Positions 1-6,477 of a stretch of 8,807 nt of DNA are shown here, one piece after another (within the stretch, counting starts at the first letter, position 1; the number at the start of each line of letters is the position of its first letter). Where the stretch lies: positions 1 to 8,807 of the forward strand of contig CALXZS010000051.1 of assembly GCA_944393305.1 (NCBI GenBank), read 5' to 3'. Made by a program: the position numbers and the translations under genes. Origin of the DNA: an uncultured Clostridia bacterium. Lineage in GTDB: Bacteria > Bacillota > Clostridia > TANB77 > CAG-508. Under the pieces are notes generated by a model. That model was not told where the DNA came from, made no database searches, and saw nothing but the letters and a program-made list of their open reading frames with translations.

Positions 1-73
1 GGGTATCGCCAAGCGGTAAGGCATCGGACTCTGACTCCGACATTCCTAAGTTCGAATCTTAGTACCCCAACCA
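1..73 (+). tRNA. tRNA-Gln, anticodon CUG, 5' end cut off
   Basis: This is a tRNA cloverleaf lacking only its first two bases, which lie before the window. The anticodon stem is 24-28 with 36-40 (TCGGA/TCCGA), and the seven-base loop carries CTG at 31-33, which reads CAG glutamine codons. The T arm is CTAAG, TTCGAAT, CTTAG at 46-62. The 3' acceptor strand is 63-69, the discriminator base is A70, and CCA is encoded at 71-73. The 5' acceptor strand appears here as GGGTA only. A terminator hairpin follows at 81, so this is the last gene of its transcript. Confidence 0.93.
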
Positions 74-80
74 AAATAAA

Positions 81-128
81 GACCTGCACCTAGATTTTTG
101 ATGTTTTCTAGGTACAGGTCTTTCTTTT
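81..128. terminator. Bidirectional intrinsic terminator between tRNA-Gln and the convergent orphan gene
   Basis: A 14-position stem, 81-94 with 107-120, has a single C:A mismatch and a 12-base loop. On the plus strand it is followed by a T-rich run (121-128). On the minus strand it is followed by TTTATTTT. It can therefore end both the tRNA transcript and the minus-strand gene whose stop is at 132. Confidence 0.85.
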
Positions 129-131
129 CAT

Positions 132-506
132 TCAGCTTCGTTTGCACTCATCATGAATTAATCCTTGCGGAGTAATCCATTCATTGCCAATAATTTCACT
201 GAATTTCTTTCCGCACATCGGACATTTTGTATGCGCAATCCAACTAGACCATCCCTGCGTCTCTTGGATTTTTACAACGTCCGTATACGTACTCCATAAT
301 TGGACCGATGTAGCAAACTCAAGGTTCAAATTATCATTTGGATTTCCCTCAACGACTAATACAGCTTTATTGCGAGTAATAACATATTTTCCCCACAATA
401 CCACTTCGTCATGAAGGGAACTTTGTTTGATAATTCCCTTGAATTCATACAGCATTAAAGCATTCCGACCATTAAGCAGTTTTTTTACCTGCTCTATTTC
501 GTTCAT
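132..506 (-). CDS. Orphan protein with a C-terminal Cys/His zinc-finger-like motif
   Basis: The product is a 124-residue soluble protein that I do not recognise. The N-terminal two thirds look like a mixed alpha/beta domain with no signal peptide or membrane segment. The tail has C95-P-M-C98-G-K-K-F and then H118-x2-C121, a spacing compatible with one zinc site (C-x2-C-x19-H-x2-C); zinc binding is inferred. The ATG at 504-506 is preceded by AAGGAGG with a 6-base spacer, so the start is well supported. A promoter lies at 572-600, so the gene is probably monocistronic, and it ends at the terminator shared with tRNA-Gln. A sampled line (241-300) is about 43% GC against 23-28% in the larger genes, so it resembles the cassette genes at 5356-6879. 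Its position next to a tRNA 3' end is a common site for acquired DNA, but I see no integrase or attachment repeat. Confidence 0.8.
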   Translation of the reverse strand: MNEIEQVKKLLNGRNALMLYEFKGIIKQSSLHDEVVLWGKYVITRNKAVLVVEGNPNDNLNLEFATSVQLWSTYTDVVKIQETQGWSSWIAHTKCPMCGKKFSEIIGNEWITPQGLIHDECKRS

Positions 507-571
507 GGAATTCCTCCTTATCTTTTGTTATCCTTGCAATAGCATGGATCGTTCAACCGAGAACTATATAT

Positions 572-600
572 ATTATACACCCGTTTACATAAAAAGTAAA
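572..600 (-). promoter_or_regulatory. Sigma-A type promoter of the zinc-finger-like orphan gene
   Basis: On the minus strand, TTTACT (595-600) and a perfect TATAAT (572-577) are separated by exactly 17 bases. The leader to the ATG at 506 would be about 60 bases. The -35 lies in the T-rich tail of the upstream terminator hairpin (604-630). Confidence 0.7.
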
Positions 601-640
601 TATCCCAGAATGTACTTTTTACATTCTGGGACTTCTTTTT
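590..640. terminator. Terminator hairpin after the ABC transporter gene
   Basis: A perfect 11-base-pair stem pairs 604-614 with 620-630 (CCCAGAATGTA/TACATTCTGGG) around a 5-base loop. It lies 17 bases beyond the stop codon of the minus-strand ABC gene. On the minus strand the following bases are T-rich (ATATTTACTTTTT). On the plus strand a T run also follows (631-640), so it may block transcription from either side. Confidence 0.75.
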
Positions 641-647
641 TATATTC

Positions 648-3227
648 TTATTCTGTTCTTAAAGCTCTTACAGGGTCTCTTTTACTTGCCATTTTAGCTG
701 GTATTAGTCCAGCAATCATTGTAAGGAACATACTAATTAAAACTAATATTATTCCTGCTTGCCAAGGTAAGAAAGCTTCCACATTTACACCTGTAACTGA
801 CATAATTATACTATTAATTGGTATTGTAAGCAATACTGTCACACCAATTCCTATTAGTCCAGATACTAAACCTGTAATGAAAGTTTCTGCATTAAATACT
901 CTTGAAATATCTTTTTTAGATGCACCTATCGCTCTTAAAATTCCAATTTCTTTTGTCCTTTCTAATACAGAAATATATGTTATTATTCCAATCATAATTG
1001 ATGAAACTATTAATGATATTGCTACAAATGCAATTAATACATAGCTTATTGTATCTACTATTGTTGATACTGAGCTCATCATAATTCCAATTGTATCTGT
1101 ATAGTTTATTTTATCATTTTCATTCTCCTGATTGTTGTTATATTCTGTAATACTATTAGAAATTGCTTCTTTTGAATCAAAGTCTTTAGGGTATATATTT
1201 ATTGCACTTGGCGAATTTAAATCTATAACACCTAATTTTTCAAGGTTATTTTCATAAGAAGCTTCACTATTTTCTGTATATGCCTCCATTAATTTACTTA
1301 AATCTTCTGCATTCATTGAAGCTAATGCCATTTTTTGTTCAGTAGTTAAACTATCTAAGCTAAAATCTTCTTCTTCTCCATCTTTTGGAAAATCTAATCC
1401 TGTAAATACATTTACATCTGGATTGTCTTTTTGTTCTTTTACAATTTCTGTTTCATTAGCTTTATTTGCTACATATTCAGTTAAATCCTTTGTATAACCT
1501 ATACCACCTTGTGTGTTACTACTTACGCTTTCTTCTTTCTGTTTTATAATTCCAACAACTTTTAATTCTTCTGCATTTTCTAATTTTTCTTTTAAATACT
1601 CTTCATTTTCACTTTTATCTACCCATGCACCATTTTCTTTATTATATAAATCTGCATTTAGTAACAATTTAAATGATAAATTTAATAAATCATCATAAGT
1701 ATATGAGGTTTCTTCTGATTTTTCTACTTCTTCTCCATTTTGTATTTTATTCATTTTATCTTCTAATTCATCTTGATTTTTTAAACCTAATGAATACAAT
1801 GTGTAATCACTTATTTCATTATCTTTATCAACAATTACAACTACTTCATTATAGTTTTCTGGCCATTTACCTTGTAATAGTTCATATTGCAAGTCTAACA
1901 TTTCTTGATTATCAAAAAGTTCACTAAATACATTTACATCACTCATCATAGTCGAACCATACATTTGATTTCCCGCTTCTACCATTGTTTCCATTCCAAC
2001 TCTATTCATTACTTGGCTTGGATTTACTTGCACAACTCCATTAGTAGTATCTGATTTGTATATATTTAAATCTAAATCATAACTATATTTTATGGCATTT
2101 GCATATGGCTTTATTTTATCTGTATTTTCAATATATTCCTTAAATTTTGCCAAATTATTTGTTTTTACTTCACTTGACATTGCTGTAAGCATTGAATCCA
2201 TTATGTTTCTTGAATAAATTGTATTAGCTTCTTGATTTATATTCTCTTCACTGCTAGAGGTATCCATTAAACTTGTCATCATCCCACCTAGGTCAATTGT
2301 TGATTCTTGTAGTGTTACAGGATATGATGCAAGTGTATCTTCTTCTATGCTATTAATATAATTTTGAACACCCGCAGAAAGTGATAATATTAGTGCTATA
2401 CCTATAATACCAATACTTCCCGCAAATGCTGTAAGTATTGTCCTACCTTTTTTTGTCATTAAATTATTCAAACTCAATGATAACGCTGTAAGAAAACTCA
2501 TTGATGGCTTTTTCTTTTTATCATCTTCTTTTGGATTCTCTTTTTCTCCATCATATGGATTACTATCATCTATTATATTTCCATCTAATATTTTTACTGT
2601 TCTTGTAGCATATTTTTCAGCTAACTCTGGGTTGTGTGTTACCATTATTATTAAATGCTCTTTTGAAATCTCTTTCAAAATCTCCATAACTTGAACACTG
2701 GTTTTTGTATCTAATGCTCCTGTTGGCTCATCTGCCAATATTATATCTGGGTTATTTACTATCGCTCTGGCAATTGCGACTCTTTGCATTTGACCACCAG
2801 AAAGTTCATTTGGTCTTTTATGTATTTTATCTCCAAGACCAACTTTTTCTAAAGCTTCTATCGCTCTTTTCTTTCTTTCCTTTTTTGAAACACCCGAAAT
2901 TGTAAGTGCAAGTTCAACATTTGATAGTATACTTTGATGTGGAATTAAATTATAACTTTGGAATACAAATCCGATACTATGATTCCTATATGTATCCCAG
3001 TCCTTATCTTTAAATTCTTTGGTTGATTTTCCATTAATTATTAAGTCTCCACTTGTATAATGATCTAATCCACCAATAATATTTAATAATGTTGTTTTAC
3101 CACATCCACTTTGACCTAATATTGCAACAAATTCATTTTCTCTAAATTTTATACTAATTCCTTTTAAAGCCCTTACTGTTTCATTTGATGTAACATAATC
3201 TTTTTTAATATCTTTTAATTCTAACAT
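648..3227 (-). CDS. Fused ABC transporter ATPase-permease (MacB/FtsX type)
   Basis: One polypeptide carries an N-terminal ABC ATPase and a C-terminal FtsX-like permease, as in MacB-type mechanotransmission transporters; the substrate cannot be read from the sequence. I start it at the ATG at 3225-3227 (MLELKDI), giving 859 residues. A GGAG lies 6 bases before this ATG, whereas the ATG four codons upstream has no ribosome binding site and its own codons contain that GGAG. Counting from this start, the Walker A is GQSGCGKT (38-45), the Q-loop is Q90, the signature is LSGGQ (142-146), the Walker B is IILADE (162-167) and the H-loop is H198. A lysine-rich linker precedes the first membrane segment (about 260-286). 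A large extracytoplasmic domain of about 430 residues, rich in Asp, Glu and Asn, leads to three more segments (about 724-753, 781-806, 821-846). All ATPase motifs are intact. It has its own promoter and terminator. Confidence 0.92.
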   Translation of the reverse strand: MLELKDIKKDYVTSNETVRALKGISIKFRENEFVAILGQSGCGKTTLLNIIGGLDHYTSGDLIINGKSTKEFKDKDWDTYRNHSIGFVFQSYNLIPHQSILSNVELALTISGVSKKERKKRAIEALEKVGLGDKIHKRPNELSGGQMQRVAIARAIVNNPDIILADEPTGALDTKTSVQVMEILKEISKEHLIIMVTHNPELAEKYATRTVKILDGNIIDDSNPYDGEKENPKEDDKKKKPSMSFLTALSLSLNNLMTKKGRTILTAFAGSIGIIGIALILSLSAGVQNYINSIEEDTLASYPVTLQESTIDLGGMMTSLMDTSSSEENINQEANTIYSRNIMDSMLTAMSSEVKTNNLAKFKEYIENTDKIKPYANAIKYSYDLDLNIYKSDTTNGVVQVNPSQVMNRVGMETMVEAGNQMYGSTMMSDVNVFSELFDNQEMLDLQYELLQGKWPENYNEVVVIVDKDNEISDYTLYSLGLKNQDELEDKMNKIQNGEEVEKSEETSYTYDDLLNLSFKLLLNADLYNKENGAWVDKSENEEYLKEKLENAEELKVVGIIKQKEESVSSNTQGGIGYTKDLTEYVANKANETEIVKEQKDNPDVNVFTGLDFPKDGEEEDFSLDSLTTEQKMALASMNAEDLSKLMEAYTENSEASYENNLEKLGVIDLNSPSAINIYPKDFDSKEAISNSITEYNNNQENENDKINYTDTIGIMMSSVSTIVDTISYVLIAFVAISLIVSSIMIGIITYISVLERTKEIGILRAIGASKKDISRVFNAETFITGLVSGLIGIGVTVLLTIPINSIIMSVTGVNVEAFLPWQAGIILVLISMFLTMIAGLIPAKMASKRDPVRALRTE

Positions 3228-3259
3228 AACAATCTCCATTTTTATATTATAATTGTATA

Positions 3260-3480
3260 GATTACATATATAAATGATTTTTTTGTCACAACTTAAAAGC
3301 TTTAATTATATTTTTATCTTTAATATATGTTCTCGAACATTTCAAGTGAGCGTAGGCGACGTAGGAGCGGAGCGTAACGTGCGAGCGCTGAGCGAAGCGA
3401 ACCGTGAAGTGAAATGTGAAAGAATGTATATTAAAGTTTAAGTAAATTATTTAAACTGTGAATTATTTATATATGTAATC
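3260..3480. repeat. Dispersed GC-rich repeat with inverted ends, copy A
   Basis: The segment 3318-3440 matches 8383-8505 at 117 of 123 positions without gaps, in the same orientation. Weaker similarity extends to CACAACTT on the left and ACTGTGAA on the right, giving a unit of about 177 bases (3286-3462). The two ends are imperfect inverted repeats of roughly 40 bases (CTTTAATATAyrTTCT plus AT-rich outer parts). The centre 3341-3410 is about 60% GC in a 25-30% GC setting and contains GAGCG five times. Outside the core, a perfect 16-base inverted pair (GATTACATATATAAAT, 3260-3275 with 3465-3480) is private to this copy. No open reading frame or transposase is visible. It could be a MITE-like or REP-like element, or a structured RNA. 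Confidence 0.85.
3261..3289 (-). promoter_or_regulatory. Probable promoter of the ABC transporter, inside the arm of repeat copy A
   Basis: On the minus strand, GTGACA (3284-3289) and TGTAAT (3261-3266) are 17 bases apart, each five of six to consensus. The predicted leader to the ATG at 3227 is about 25-30 bases. The -10 lies within the outer inverted repeat of copy A and the -35 at the edge of its core. Other AT-rich hexamers nearby could also serve. Confidence 0.5.
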
Positions 3481-3540
3481 AATAATAATATTATACATAT
3501 ATGTTTAGTTTTATACTTATATGTGAATATTTCGTGAATT

Positions 3541-4443
3541 TTATACTCCTCTAAAATCAAAATTTGGGACATACTCTTCTTCATGTTTACCTAAATCTTG
3601 CATATATCCATTTTCTAAACCGATAGAATACATATATTTTTCTACTTCTCTATATTCTTTTAATGAAATTTTCCTATTGATTTTATCAATTTCTTTAGCT
3701 TTATATGTAGGAAAATATTGTGCCATTACACTTACATATGTCTCTTTTGGCATATTGTCTTTTATCCATTTTAATATTCTCTTTGTGTTTTGTATATAAC
3801 TTGGTAATATTAAATGTCTAATAATTACCCCTCTTTGTATTATACCTTTGTCATCAAATTTTGGACTACCTACTTGTCTATACATTTCTTTTATGACTTT
3901 TGTTGCTATTTCAAAATATTTTGGTGCTGATGAATATTTTATTGCAAGTTCATCTGAATAATATTTTAAATCTGGCAAATATACATCCACATATCCTTCT
4001 AGATCTTTAAGAGTTTCTATACTCTCATATCCATTTGAATTATATATTATTGGTATATTAAGACCTTTATTTCTTGCAATTTTTATAGCTTCAATAATTT
4101 GGTAAGCATACGTTGTTGGTGTAACTAAATTTATATTATTAACTTTCTTTTCTTGCTCTTCTATAAATATTTCTGCAAGTCTTTCTATTGTTATTTCTTT
4201 ACCTTTGCCTTCATTACTTATTTCATGATTTTGACAAAATACACATCTTAAATTACAATTACTAAAAAATATGGTTCCTGATGATTTTGTATATTTTCCA
4301 ATACCACTAATACAAGGTTCTTCGAAATCATGCTGAGATACTAAAGCTATTTTTATTTTATCTCCAACATTGCAAAAACCTTTTTCACCTTTTATTCTAT
4401 TTACTTTACATTTTCTTGGACATATTTCACATTTTTCTAACAT
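3541..4443 (-). CDS. Radical SAM protein of the COG1313/PflX-like type
   Basis: The product is a 300-residue cytoplasmic iron-sulfur protein expected to cleave S-adenosylmethionine to a 5'-deoxyadenosyl radical; the physiological substrate of this family is unsettled. The radical SAM motif C63-N-L-R-C67-V-F-C70 is followed by QNHEIS. An N-terminal cysteine cluster (C5, C8, C12, C24, in CEICPRKC and KGFC) and HDFEEPCISG (38-47) are hallmarks of the PflX-like group. I start at the ATG at 4441-4443 because family members begin just before C-x2-CPR-x-C. The longer reading frame upstream adds 43 unrelated residues and runs back over the divergent promoters into the thioesterase gene. No Shine-Dalgarno precedes this ATG, and the TATAAT lies only 9 bases upstream, so the message may be leaderless. 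The divergent neighbour is the thioesterase; repeat copy A lies about 60 bases after the stop. It could be loosely called pyruvate formate-lyase activating-like, but it differs from true PflA. Confidence 0.88.
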   Translation of the reverse strand: MLEKCEICPRKCKVNRIKGEKGFCNVGDKIKIALVSQHDFEEPCISGIGKYTKSSGTIFFSNCNLRCVFCQNHEISNEGKGKEITIERLAEIFIEEQEKKVNNINLVTPTTYAYQIIEAIKIARNKGLNIPIIYNSNGYESIETLKDLEGYVDVYLPDLKYYSDELAIKYSSAPKYFEIATKVIKEMYRQVGSPKFDDKGIIQRGVIIRHLILPSYIQNTKRILKWIKDNMPKETYVSVMAQYFPTYKAKEIDKINRKISLKEYREVEKYMYSIGLENGYMQDLGKHEEEYVPNFDFRGV

Positions 4444-4452
4444 AGCAAAAAT

Positions 4453-4480
4453 ATTATAGCACATTTTGTTATTTTGTGAT
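4453..4480 (-). promoter_or_regulatory. Promoter of the radical SAM gene (possible leaderless start)
   Basis: On the minus strand, a perfect TATAAT (4453-4458) is preceded by TG-C, an extended -10. ATCACA (4475-4480), 16 bases upstream, matches four of six -35 positions. The usual start point about 7 bases downstream falls only a few bases before the ATG at 4443. Confidence 0.55.
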
Positions 4481-4510
4481 ATAATGTTTTTGTTTTTTTG
4501 CAAAAGGAGG
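4477..4510 (+). promoter_or_regulatory. Promoter and ribosome binding site of the thioesterase gene
   Basis: TG-A-TATAAT (4477-4485) is an extended -10 with no good -35 at the right distance. It is followed by a strong AAAGGAGG (4503-4510), 7 bases before the ATG at 4518. The -10 overlaps the -35 of the divergent radical SAM promoter by one base, so the two promoters compete for the same face of DNA. Confidence 0.6.
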
Positions 4511-4517
4511 CTAAAAT

Positions 4518-5273
4518 ATGTTAACACAACCAAAATTAGAAAATGGAATTTTCGAGGATACTTATAGAACAAGTTTTACTCAAACAGGTATTTATGATGT
4601 AGTAACTAATAAGTCTATTTTATCTATTTTAGAAAATATAGCTGGAGCTCATAGTGCCTATGTTCATTATACTTTTGAAAATTTATCTAAGCAAAATTTG
4701 ACTTGGGTTCTTTTGAACTGGAAACTACAAGTTTTAAAAAGAATTAAAGCAGATACTAATATAAAGGTACAAACTTGGGGTAGATCTGCTACTAAAATTA
4801 TTGTTAATAGAGATTTTAAAGTTTTTGATGAGGAAGGTACTCTATGTGCAATTGCTACTTCTAAATGGTGTTTATTAGACACTACTACTGGTAAAATTGC
4901 TAAATTACCTGAAAATATAGCTGAAATTTATCATGGTTTTCATGATGAATCAGTTTTTGGTATTGAAGATGTTCCAAAACTTGAAGAGCCAAAACTTGAA
5001 CCACTAAATGTAGACAGCTATAAAATTCGTAGATTTGATTTAGACTTGAATAAGCATGTTCATAATTTGAATTATCTTAATATTGCTTATGAATTACTTC
5101 CTGAAGATGTTTATGATGGAAGCGAACTTAATAATGTTGAGATTTTATATAAAAGAGAATTAAAATATGGAGACATAGTTAAGTCTTACTTATATAATCA
5201 AGATGATTCATATATTATTGTATTAAAAAGTGAAGATAATTCTATTCTTCATTCAATTATTAAACTTTTTTAA
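4518..5273 (+). CDS. Acyl-ACP thioesterase (FatA/FatB-like, double hotdog)
   Basis: This 251-residue cytoplasmic enzyme is expected to hydrolyse acyl-acyl carrier protein and release free fatty acid. An N-terminal hotdog covers about residues 10-130, with the TGIYDVV and LLNWKLQVLKR segments and SKWCLLDTTTGK near its end. A C-terminal hotdog begins near 165. The motif D176-L-N178-K-H180-V-H-N-L-N-Y matches the DxNxHVNNxxY signature of the family, with D, N and H at the catalytic positions known from plant FatB. The length fits bacterial members (about 240-260). The start has a strong ribosome binding site. The gene ends 5 bases before the promoter of the first cassette, and no terminator is visible between them, so read-through into the cassettes is possible. 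Low GC (about 23% in 5041-5100) contrasts sharply with the next gene. Confidence 0.88.
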   Translation: MLTQPKLENGIFEDTYRTSFTQTGIYDVVTNKSILSILENIAGAHSAYVHYTFENLSKQNLTWVLLNWKLQVLKRIKADTNIKVQTWGRSATKIIVNRDFKVFDEEGTLCAIATSKWCLLDTTTGKIAKLPENIAEIYHGFHDESVFGIEDVPKLEEPKLEPLNVDSYKIRRFDLDLNKHVHNLNYLNIAYELLPEDVYDGSELNNVEILYKRELKYGDIVKSYLYNQDDSYIIVLKSEDNSILHSIIKLF

Positions 5274-5278
5274 ATTTA

Positions 5279-5307
5279 TTGACTTTTTTATTGCATTATG
5301 TTATAAT
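5279..5307 (+). promoter_or_regulatory. Promoter of cassette 1
   Basis: TTGACT (5279-5284) and a perfect TATAAT (5302-5307) are 17 bases apart, with TG-T directly before the -10. This is the strongest-looking promoter in the window; its -35 starts 5 bases after the thioesterase stop codon. Confidence 0.85.
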
Positions 5308-5320
5308 TTTATGTATATCA

Positions 5321-5334
5321 ACTCCTTATGGAGT
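5321..5334 (+). promoter_or_regulatory. 5' leader hairpin of cassette 1
   Basis: ACTCC-TTAT-GGAGT forms a 5-base-pair stem with a TTAT loop, a few bases after the expected transcript start and just before AAGAAAGGAG. The same place in cassettes 2 and 3 holds hairpins of different sequence, which supports structure over sequence. Confidence 0.6.
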
Positions 5335-5355
5335 CAAGAAAGGAGTGTAGTGGTA

Positions 5356-5766
5356 GTGGCAATGCCATGGATGGGTAGCATATCCAATTTTTCCATCAGG
5401 TTTCAATATGACATTGACCTTGATGGAAAATTTCTCTGGTTTACACTTGCCTGTGAAAGCCAGATGGACAAAAAGGGCAATCCTTATCTTCGGATAAGTA
5501 TTTGCCCGGAGTCGGAGATGTCCAGCGAGCAAGCTAAGTCGTTTTATGGCGATCTACACGCTGATATTCTCGTTCAGTGGGATCTTTTACTCCCTGCTCT
5601 GGATGAAAAAGCAGAGTGTCACCAAGAGTTGGAAAAGAGCAATATCAGCATAGACTTTAGTCCTGACAAAGGACTTGAAGTTAAAAAGTATGATATTTCC
5701 GACAAAAAGAGCCAAGAGGTATTCCTGAAAATCCAGAGAATCTTCTCTGAATTTATGGAATATTAA
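5356..5766 (+). CDS. Cassette 1 orphan protein (three-member paralogue family)
   Basis: The product is about 136 residues, of no family I recognise. It shares with the proteins at 5918 and 6499 an A-x3-Y motif (A60, Y64), a P-x-L turn (P80-A-L), a strand of ISIDF type followed by a conserved glycine (G106), and a C-terminal helix (EVFLKIQRIF). No signal peptide or membrane segment is visible; it is acidic and likely cytoplasmic. I chose GTG 5356-5358, because its 11 bases from GAAAGGA match the 10-base spacing before ATG in both sister genes. ATG 5362 is 16 bases away, and GTG 5350 is another in-frame option. A longer frame back to 5230 would cross the promoter and is unlikely. Codons are richer in C and G than in the flanking thioesterase (about 47% GC in 5461-5520), suggesting separate ancestry. 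Function unknown. Confidence 0.8.
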   Translation: MAMPWMGSISNFSIRFQYDIDLDGKFLWFTLACESQMDKKGNPYLRISICPESEMSSEQAKSFYGDLHADILVQWDLLLPALDEKAECHQELEKSNISIDFSPDKGLEVKKYDISDKKSQEVFLKIQRIFSEFMEY

Positions 5767-5790
5767 AACTTGACTCAGCACATTCCTTTT

Positions 5791-5830
5791 CCCCCACCCG
5801 CGACAGCCGGTGGGGGATTTCTTTTATTTT
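5791..5830 (+). terminator. Terminator of cassette 1
   Basis: The hairpin at 5791-5816 has an 8-base-pair stem, CCCCCACC with GGTGGGGG, and an inner GC/GC pair around GACA. TTTCTTTTATTTTT follows. The same 26-base hairpin and the flanking CCTTTT and ATTTCTTTTAT recur exactly at 6322 and 6894. The minus strand has no T run after it, so it works one way. Confidence 0.92.
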
Positions 5831-5839
5831 TCGTTTTTA

Positions 5840-5868
5840 TTGCATTTTTTCATATTTCATGTTATACT
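5840..5868 (+). promoter_or_regulatory. Promoter of cassette 2
   Basis: TATACT (5863-5868) with TG-T before it is an extended -10. TTGCAT (5840-5845) sits 17 bases upstream and matches only three -35 positions. The layout copies the other two cassettes. Confidence 0.72.
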
Positions 5869-5882
5869 TTTATGTACATTAA

Positions 5883-5896
5883 CTCACTTATGTGAG
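5883..5896 (+). promoter_or_regulatory. 5' leader hairpin of cassette 2
   Basis: CTCAC-TTAT-GTGAG pairs over five bases with the same TTAT loop as cassette 1. It differs from cassette 1 on both arms in a way that keeps pairing. AAGAAAGGA follows 3 bases later. Confidence 0.6.
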
Positions 5897-5917
5897 ACAA
5901 GAAAGGATGAAAGAAAA

Positions 5918-6301
5918 ATGGTTCCGTATATAAAGGATATATACGAAATTTCTATGAGCCTCGAATATCCATTTGGGGACCGGACCAGACTTGTAAACAT
6001 CTATATGGAAAACACAACAATTTTCCAATTCAAGATGAATACATCTGTGAGAATGAATGAGAAAGACGCTCAAATTCTCTATTCCGACATCAAAGATGTC
6101 TTGAAGAAAAAATGGGGTATTAAGCAGCTTCCCGATTTGGATTCCACTGGCATTATTAATTGCAATATTAAAAATGTCGGTAAAATCTCCTTTGACTCTC
6201 GGAAAGGTTTTCAATTAACCAACTCTCATCTTAGCTATGAGGAGGGTCAAAAAGTAATCTGGAAAGTGCTTCGGATTTTGGAAGAACTTTCTGTGAACTA
6301 A
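5918..6301 (+). CDS. Cassette 2 orphan protein (three-member paralogue family)
   Basis: The product is 127 residues of unknown function, alignable end to end with its neighbours apart from a gap of about 5 residues relative to cassette 1. The landmarks are a strand-rich N-terminus (ISMSLEYPF), A51-Q-I-L-Y55, P72-D-L, KISFDSRKG ending at G97, and a C-terminal helix EEGQKVIWKVLRILEEL with W115. There is no membrane segment or signal peptide. The ATG at 5918 lies 10 bases after GAAAGGA. An ATG at 5907 is out of frame and abuts the ribosome binding site. A frame extending back to 5810 runs through the preceding terminator and promoter and is rejected. The gene is probably monocistronic, since it has its own promoter and terminator. 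Confidence 0.85.
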   Translation: MVPYIKDIYEISMSLEYPFGDRTRLVNIYMENTTIFQFKMNTSVRMNEKDAQILYSDIKDVLKKKWGIKQLPDLDSTGIINCNIKNVGKISFDSRKGFQLTNSHLSYEEGQKVIWKVLRILEELSVN

Positions 6302-6321
6302 TTCTTTCGCACATTCCTTTT

Positions 6322-6357
6322 CCCCCACCCGCGACAGCCGGTGGGGGATTTCTTTTA
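6322..6357 (+). terminator. Terminator of cassette 2
   Basis: The hairpin at 6322-6347 has the same 26 bases as those of cassettes 1 and 3, followed by ATTTCTTTTAT. GCACATTCC before it is also shared with cassette 1. Confidence 0.92.
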
Positions 6358-6420
6358 TAGAGCAGAGAATTGTCAATTGAAAAAACAAACACACAAAATT
6401 GTTACTTTTTTGAATTTATA

Positions 6421-6449
6421 TTGATTTTTCACCTATTTCATGTTATACT
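6421..6449 (+). promoter_or_regulatory. Promoter of cassette 3
   Basis: TTGATT (6421-6426), a 17-base spacer ending TTTCATGT, and TATACT (6444-6449). TG-T before the -10 makes it an extended type. The last nine spacer bases and the -10 are identical to cassette 2. Confidence 0.8.
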
Positions 6450-6463
6450 TTTATGTATATCAA

Positions 6464-6477
6464 CCCATTTTTATGGG
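6464..6477 (+). promoter_or_regulatory. 5' leader hairpin of cassette 3
   Basis: CCCAT-TTTT-ATGGG gives five base pairs and a four-base loop at the position of the hairpins in the other cassettes, followed by AAGAAAGGA. The stem sequence is different from both, with pairing kept. Confidence 0.6.

Noticed and set aside
427..1044. Plus-strand open frame opposite the 3' part of the ABC transporter gene
   Set aside because: It is antisense to well-supported permease segments, has no ribosome binding site, and crosses a promoter and a terminator hairpin.
3228..3239. Upstream ATG of the ABC transporter gene
   Set aside because: It lacks a ribosome binding site, and its own first codons contain the GGAG that serves the ATG at 3227.
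3260..3480. Group II intron or IS remnant
   Set aside because: There is no reverse transcriptase or transposase fragment and no domain V-like hairpin; the element is a short palindromic unit.
3481..3540. AT-rich stretch with ACATATATGT palindrome between repeat copy A and the radical SAM stop
   Set aside because: It is low complexity and I see no gene, clear terminator or promoter in it.
3541..4443. Assignment as AmrS of the AmmeMemoRadiSam system or as true PflA
   Set aside because: The N-terminal CEICPRKC cluster and HDFEEPCISG fit the PflX-like group better, and no AmmeMemo partner or formate-lyase gene is nearby.
4444..4572. Extended N-terminus of the radical SAM protein
   Set aside because: The extra 43 residues are hydrophobic and unlike the family, and the frame would overlap the thioesterase gene and both promoters.
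5888..6214. Minus-strand open frame opposite cassette 2
   Set aside because: The plus frame has a promoter, ribosome binding site, terminator and two paralogues; the antisense frame has none of these.
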